Assembly (NCBI RefSeq): GCF_001942335.1
Contig: NZ_MKKH01000001.1
Location: 41,348 to 105,347, forward strand
DNA length: 64,000 nt
From: Cellulosimicrobium sp. CUA-896
GTDB taxonomy: Bacteria > Actinomycetota > Actinomycetes > Actinomycetales > Cellulomonadaceae
Reading direction: 5' to 3'
The notes beneath the pieces are model-generated. The model worked only from the letters and a program-made list of their open reading frames with translations. It was not told the origin of the DNA and searched no databases. The position numbers and the translations under genes were made by a program. This document shows, in pieces, positions 61,366 to 64,000 of the stretch. Position 1 is the stretch's first letter. Each line of letters starts with the position of its first letter.

Positions 61366-64000
61366 GTGCCCCTCCCGACGACCGACGGCCTCCGCGTCAC
61401 GCTCCACCCGGCGACGGACGTCCTCCTCGACGCGGGGGCACGCCTGGGCGACCTGCGGCCGGCCCTGGCGGGGGCCGCATGCCGGCCCGAGCTGCTCACC
61501 GCGCCGTTCCGGGTGGACGGCGTCCCCGTCGACGACGACCACCGGTGCGGCACGCGCCCGCTCCTGCCGGGCGCGACGCTCTCGACGGCGCCGCGCCGCC
61601 GGGGTGCCGTGGCGCCCCGGCAGCCGGGATCCCGCGCGCCCGACGTGCTCGCCGCGCCCTGGCACGTCGCCGTGCTCACCGGCGCGGACGCGGGGCGCCT
61701 CGTCCCGCTGGGGACCGGGGACGGCACGGGCGTCCGGCGCGGCGTCGTCGTGGTGGACGACCTCGAGGTCCGGTGGTCGCGGGGCCGACGCGGCACGGCC
61801 GTGCGCGTCCGCGGCTCCGGGGATGCCCGGCGCGTGCGTGCGCGGGCGGGCGGCGAGGTGGCGGACGACGCGCGGGCGGTCGCCGGACGGCGTGGGCGCC
61901 GGCTCCGCCGTCGGGGCGGTGCGGCGTGGCGGACGCGGCACGTCGTCGTGCACCGCGGGTCGGCCTACGCCCTGCGACCGCCGCCCCCTCTCGAGCACCG
62001 CCCGCGCGGCGGGCCGCCCGTGCCCGGCCCGGCACCGGTCCCTGCCCCCGAGGCGCCGCGCCCTGGACGACGCACCTCGCCACGGCGCTCACGCCCGCTG
62101 TCGCCTCGCTCGCCCTCGCGGTCACGTTCCGGCAGCCGCTGTACGCGCTGCTCGCGCTCGTGGCCGCTCGCCTCCTCGTCCCCGCGCTGCTCGCGCGCGC
62201 CGGCGGCGCGCGACCCGGGCGCGCCGGGCACGGCGCGGCCGGAGCGCCCCGGCGCGGACGACGCCGACGCCCCGGACCCGTTGCGCCCACGGCCGGCGGA
62301 CGTGCTCACCTGGGCGCTGGTCGCGCACCTCGCGCCCGACGTCGGCGCCGGCCGGGTGCTGCCCTGCCGCCGGGCGGCACCCGAGAGGCGGGCGTCGGCG
62401 CGGAGCCGGGCGGCGCCACGGAGCCTGGCGGCCCGACGGCGCTCCCCGCGCTGCCGGACGGCTGCGTCGCGGTCGTCGGACCTCGCCCTGCGGCGCTCGC
62501 CACGGCGCGGGCGGTGCTCGCCGAGCTGCTCGCGTCGGGCCCGGCGCTCACGGTGCGCCACTCCCCCGCCGCGACCGCGGACTGGGCGTGGTGCCGCTGG
62601 CTGCCGCGCGCCGGCGCGACCCGGCGGCTCGACGCCGAGGTGCCGGCGCGCGACACCGCCGACGTGCTCGTCGTGGACGGCTCGCCGGCGCCCGGGGAGC
62701 TCGCCGCCGCGTGGGAACGTCTGGGGCCCATCGGGACACGGCTGGTGCTCGTCGCGGCCGACGCGCGGTCCGTGCCGGCGTGGTGCCGCACGGTCCTGCA
62801 CGTGGGCGACGCGGGCACGACCCTCGTCCGCGCCGACGGCACGCGCACCGCGTGCCCGCGCGTCGCGTCGGGACGGCGTGGGCCGAGGTCCTCGCGCGCC
62901 ACCTCGCCGCGGCCGACCACCTGGACCGTCTGCGCCCGCCGACGCCGCCGGCACCGACGGCTGCGACCCGGCGGCACGTTCCCTTCCCGGCGACGTCGCG
63001 CTCGGCGCGCTGCTGGGCGCGCCGGTGCCGCCCGCGGAGCGGGACGGCGGCGGTCCGGCCGCGGACGGGCCGGACGCCGCACCGACCGACCTCGAGACCT
63101 GGGTGGCGAGACGCTGGAAAGACGCCGCGGGGCGCGACCACCGCGCGCTGCGCACGCCGCTCGGCGTGGGCGCGGACGGTGCGGTCGTGAGCGTCGACCT
63201 CGTCGCCGACGGCCCCCACGTGCTCGTCGCGGGCACGACGGGCTCCGGGAAGTCCGAGCTGCTGCAGACCCTCGTCGCCGGGCTCGCGCTCGGCCGCTCC
63301 CCGGCGGAGCTGACGTTCGCCCTCGTCGACTTCAAGGGCGGGGCGAGCTTCGGTGCCTGCGGCCGGCTGCCGCACGTCGTCGGCCAGGTCACGGACCTCG
63401 ACGCCGGGCTCGCGGGACGTGCCCTCGCCGGCCTGCGCGCGGAGCTGCACCGCCGGGAACGGGTGCTCGCCGACGCGGGCGCCGCGAGCGTCGACGAGCT
63501 GCCCGCCGGCACCCTGCCGCGGCTCGTCGTCGTCATGGACGAGTTCAGGGCCCTCGCCGACGACCTGCCCGACTTCCTCCCGGGGCTGCTGCGCGTCGCG
63601 GCGCAGGGACGCTCGCTGGGCGTCCACCTCGTGCTCGCGACGCAGCGACCGGCGGGCGCCGTCAGCGCGGACGTGCGCGCCAACATCACCCTGCGCCTGG
63701 CGCTGCGCGTGGTCGACGCCGCGGACTCGCGCGACGTCGTCGACACGCCGCACGCGGCGCTCGTGCCCGCGCGCACGCCGGGCCGCCTCGTCCTGCGCTG
63801 CGGCGCAGCCCCGCCCGTCGCCTGCAGTGCGCGCGCGCCGGGGCCGCCGTGCGGGCAGGCACGGCCGGAGCGCGCCCGGCCCCGAGATGGGGGGCGCGCG
63901 GGAAGGGAGCACCGGACCGAGCGGCGCTCGGCCCCCACCCCGACGCGCTCTCGTCGTCGTCGACGCGGCGGGCGTGCGCTGGCAGCCCGCGATCGACGTG
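61366..64000 (+). CDS. FHA-FtsK/SpoIIIE-type ATPase, partial (several frame breaks)
   Basis: Runs off the window end; at least 880 residues seen. GTG 61366 (VPLPTTDGLRVTLHP) begins an FHA-like N-terminal domain similar to the start of EssC-type proteins. A pair of membrane helices follows (ATALTPAVASLALAVTF and LYALLALVAARLLVPALL), then an Ala-rich region with VAVVGPRPAALATARAVL and finally an FtsK/SpoIIIE motor: HVLVAGTTGSGKSELLQTLVAG (Walker A), FALVDFKGGASFG, LPRLVVVMDEFRALADDL (Walker B) and HLVLATQRPAGAV. About six single-base losses (62061-62063, two within 62195-62250, 62362-62364, 62870-62872, 62989-62990) must be bridged. A role in type VII-like secretion or DNA translocation cannot be decided here. 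Confidence 0.8.
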   Translation, partial: MPLPTTDGLRVTLHPATDVLLDAGARLGDLRPALAGAACRPELLTAPFRVDGVPVDDDHRCGTRPLLPGATLSTAPRRRGAVAPRQPGSRAPDVLAAPWHVAVLTGADAGRLVPLGTGDGTGVRRGVVVVDDLEVRWSRGRRGTAVRVRGSGDARRVRARAGGEVADDARAVAGRRGRRLRRRGGAAWRTRHVVVHRGSAYALRPPPPLEHRPRGGPPVPGPAPVPAPEAPRPGRRTSPRRSRPLSPRSPSRSRSGSRCTRCSRSWPLASSSPRCSRAPAARDPGAPGTARPERPGADDADAPDPLRPRPADVLTWALVAHLAPDVGAGRVLPCRRAAPERRASARSRAAPRSLAARRRSPRCRTAASRSSDLALRRSPRRGRCSPSCSRRARRSRCATPPPRPRTGRGAAGCRAPARPGGSTPRCRRATPPTCSSWTARRRPGSSPPRGNVWGPSGHGWCSSRPTRGPCRRGAARSCTWATRARPSSAPTARAPRARASRRDGVGRGPRAPPRRGRPPGPSAPADAAGTDGCDPAARSLPGDVALGALLGAPVPPAERDGGGPAADGPDAAPTDLETWVARRWKDAAGRDHRALRTPLGVGADGAVVSVDLVADGPHVLVAGTTGSGKSELLQTLVAGLALGRSPAELTFALVDFKGGASFGACGRLPHVVGQVTDLDAGLAGRALAGLRAELHRRERVLADAGAASVDELPAGTLPRLVVVMDEFRALADDLPDFLPGLLRVAAQGRSLGVHLVLATQRPAGAVSADVRANITLRLALRVVDAADSRDVVDTPHAALVPARTPGRLVLRCGAAPPVACSARAPGPPCGQARPERARPRDGGRAGREHRTERRSAPTPTRSRRRRRGGRALAARDRR

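Overview
The window is a very GC-rich (roughly three-quarters G+C), gene-dense actinobacterial chromosome segment. The WhiB regulator, TIGR03089, DUF3499 and DUF5719 proteins, LCP ligases, an FHA-FtsK protein and the codon bias all fit Micrococcales, probably near Cellulomonadaceae/Promicromonosporaceae; that placement is inference. No rRNA, tRNA, IS element or CRISPR array was seen.

Layout. 0.1-2.5 kb: NarL-type two-component system. 2.5-4.2 kb: ahcY. 4.7-8.0 kb: glycine-betaine-type ABC importer proVWX. 8.2-18.9 kb: Trm112-like protein, phosphomannomutase (manB), then a two-gene cassette (peptidoglycan amidase plus a Tat-exported alpha/alpha protein), then DUF3499, a degenerate metallopeptidase-family protein, DUF5719, a giant membrane glycosyltransferase and whiB. 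From memory, this block resembles the mycobacterial sahH-manB-whiB2 neighbourhood. 19.0-52.7 kb: a large cell-surface glycopolymer region with UDP-sugar dehydrogenase, a WbbL-like rhamnosyltransferase, rmlA/D/C and, about 23 kb further on, rmlB; many GT2/GT4 enzymes, two large GT-C/YfhO-type membrane proteins, an O-antigen/teichoic-acid-type ABC exporter (permease plus Wzt-like ATPase), a methyltransferase, two LytR-CpsA-Psr ligases and a secreted six-repeat wall protein. It closes with purE, purK and gtrA. 52.8-64 kb: two more two-component systems, a LolD/FtsX-type ABC system, and the start of an FHA-FtsK/SpoIIIE ATPase that runs off the window.

How the genes work together (inference). manB, UDP-sugar dehydrogenase and RmlABCD supply activated sugars. 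Cytoplasmic GT2/GT4 enzymes assemble lipid-linked chains, the ABC exporter moves them across the membrane, GT-C/YfhO and GtrA/DPM-like proteins add decorations from polyprenyl-phosphate sugars outside, and LCP proteins attach the polymer to peptidoglycan.

Sequence quality. About 38 reading-frame breaks were found. Wherever the break could be resolved it is explained by loss of one base from a short G or C run. I treat the affected genes as intact genes with consensus errors, and coordinates run across the breaks.
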